DNA of 64,000 nt from Marmoricola sp. Leaf446 (lineage in GTDB: Bacteria; Actinomycetota; Actinomycetes; Propionibacteriales; Nocardioidaceae). The translations under genes and the position numbers were made by a program. The notes beneath the pieces were generated by a model. It searched no databases, had not been told where the DNA came from, and worked only from the letters and a program-made list of their open reading frames with translations. Positions within the stretch are counted from its first letter, which is position 1; each line of letters begins with the position of its first letter. The stretch lies in assembly GCF_001424755.1 (NCBI RefSeq), contig NZ_LMRF01000001.1, positions 455,294 through 519,293 on the forward strand, read 5' to 3'. This document shows positions 63,075-64,000 of the stretch, piece after piece.

Positions 63075-64000
63075 ATGACCGCAGCACCGACCGCAGCGAC
63101 CAGTCCCGGGGCGGGCTACGCCCTGCTGGCCAAGGAGATCCGTGGCCTCGGCCTGCTCGAGCCACGTCGCGGCTTCTACGCCGGCGTCGGCGCGGTGGCG
63201 CTGGTGCTGACTGCGCTCGTCGTCGTGGCGATGGTGGTCTGGCGCGACTCGTGGTGGCTGCTGCTGGGGGCGCCGGTGCTCGCGGTGCTCTCCACGCAGT
63301 ACGGCTTCCTCGGCCACGACATCGGCCACCGCCAGGTCACCCGCGGCCGCGTCGCCACCCGGGTGCTCGGCATCGGGGTCGGCAACGGGCTCGCCGGGCT
63401 GTCCTACGGCTGGTGGGTGGCCAAGCACAACGCCCACCACGCGCACCCCAACGACCTCGCCACCGACCCCGACGTCGCCGTCGGCGCGCTGGTCTGGGAC
63501 GCCGACCAGGCCGAGGAGCGCCGGGGCGGGTTCGTCGGCTGGGTCACCCGCCACCAGGCGGCGCTGTTCGTGCCGATGCTGCTGGGCGAGGCGTTCGCGC
63601 TGCACGTCTCGAGCGTCCGCGAGCTGTTCAGGCCCGGGCTGCGCGACCGGTGGGCCGAGGCGACGCTGCTGGTGGCCCACCTCGCGGCGTACGTCCTGCT
63701 GCTCGTGACGACGCTGACCTGGGCCCAGGCCATCGTGTTCGGGCTGGTGCACAAGATGCTCCAGGGGCTCTACCTCGGGCTGTCCTTCGCGCCGGGCCAC
63801 AAGGGGATGCCGACGCTGGGGCCCGTCGAGGCGGCCGACCCGCTGCTGCGGCAGGTGCTGACCTCGCGCAACATCCGCGGTGGCCGGTTCGTCGACGCGG
63901 CGCTGGGCGGGCTGAACTACCAGATCGAGCACCACCTGTTCCCGAGCATGCCGCGGTCCAACCTGCGCCACGCCCAGCCCGTCGTACGCCGCTTCTGCGC
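63075..64000 (+). CDS. Membrane fatty-acid desaturase, partial (3' end outside the window)
   Basis: ATG 63075 follows GGGGAAGG; 308 complete codons are present and the frame runs off the right edge. All three His boxes of acyl-lipid/acyl-CoA desaturases are present: GHDIGHRQV, KHNAHHAHPN and QIEHHLFPSMPR. Pairs of hydrophobic helices lie between them. The order and spacing fit front-end or DesA3-type desaturases that use a di-iron centre, O2 and an external electron donor. A possible -10 (TACTCT) lies at 63004-63009. Confidence 0.93.
   Translation, partial: MTAAPTAATSPGAGYALLAKEIRGLGLLEPRRGFYAGVGAVALVLTALVVVAMVVWRDSWWLLLGAPVLAVLSTQYGFLGHDIGHRQVTRGRVATRVLGIGVGNGLAGLSYGWWVAKHNAHHAHPNDLATDPDVAVGALVWDADQAEERRGGFVGWVTRHQAALFVPMLLGEAFALHVSSVRELFRPGLRDRWAEATLLVAHLAAYVLLLVTTLTWAQAIVFGLVHKMLQGLYLGLSFAPGHKGMPTLGPVEAADPLLRQVLTSRNIRGGRFVDAALGGLNYQIEHHLFPSMPRSNLRHAQPVVRRFC

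Overview
The window is chromosomal DNA of a very GC-rich actinobacterium, most likely Nocardioides or a close relative in the Propionibacteriales. The evidence is GTG-rich starts, dense GTGA/ATGA gene overlaps, a mycothiol-dependent formaldehyde dehydrogenase, a GroES-linked GroEL1 with a His-rich tail, the actinobacterial guaB-guaB3 pair, and gene orders shared with Mycobacterium (mfd-mazG-eno-ftsB-DUF501-ppx, SGNH hydrolase-cbs, sigK-rskA-lipid genes). I see no IS element, prophage, CRISPR array or rRNA. One tRNA gene is present.

Layout. 1-9736 (minus strand): an apparent single-locus SigK regulon. It holds a membrane-anchored molybdopterin oxidoreductase, a fasciclin lipoprotein, the ECF sigma factor SigK, its zinc anti-sigma RskA, a fused FAD-oxidoreductase/DUF1365 protein, two different cyclopropane-synthase-type methyltransferases, a DUF1295 membrane reductase and a further membrane protein cut by the window edge. 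From sigK to the second methyltransferase every junction is a 4-bp overlap. The first two genes each carry CCATCC-N16-CGAA, which fits the mycobacterial SigK promoter.

9827-18112: rimI-tsaD (tRNA modification), mscR, a GH3 lipoprotein, an MBL hydrolase and a VanZ-like gene (formaldehyde detoxification with a cell-wall glycosidase inserted), then an MFS exporter and a THUMP-like methyltransferase on the minus strand. 18181-20381: CIRCE-controlled groES-groEL1. 20721-23511: gluconate module gntR / gntK-gntP with repeated GATC-N-GATC operators. 23715-29082: an ACT-GNAT fusion, then guaB, a MOSC protein, a GNAT-TetR fusion and guaB3. 29166-31465: APC permease with universal stress protein, and a VOC protein. 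31566-40666: mfd, two lipoproteins, mazG, eno, ftsB/divIC, DUF501 and ppx. 40671-43701: YihY, type-5 uracil-DNA glycosylase, an unusual short-variable-loop tRNA with anticodon UAA, and a Bax-inhibitor-1 protein. 43730-46199: SGNH hydrolase and cbs from back-to-back leaderless promoters. 46452-53844: BtuF-like protein, IMPACT/YigZ, GH2 glycosidase, a tail-anchored hypothetical protein, a secreted lipase and an acyl-CoA dehydrogenase. 53849-64000: PRISE-type reductase, SNF2 ATPase, an alpha/beta hydrolase coupled to an orphan soluble histidine kinase, a GH3 beta-glucosidase, a D-cysteine desulfhydrase-like enzyme and a fatty-acid desaturase cut by the right edge.

The most notable points are the compact SigK system joining a periplasmic Mo enzyme, a fasciclin protein and membrane-lipid methylation; the class-I tRNA(UAA); several domain fusions (FAD-DUF1365, ACT-GNAT, GNAT-TetR); and a set of perfect intergenic palindromes, two of which share sequence. 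Functions are read from motifs and gene order only; no database search was possible.
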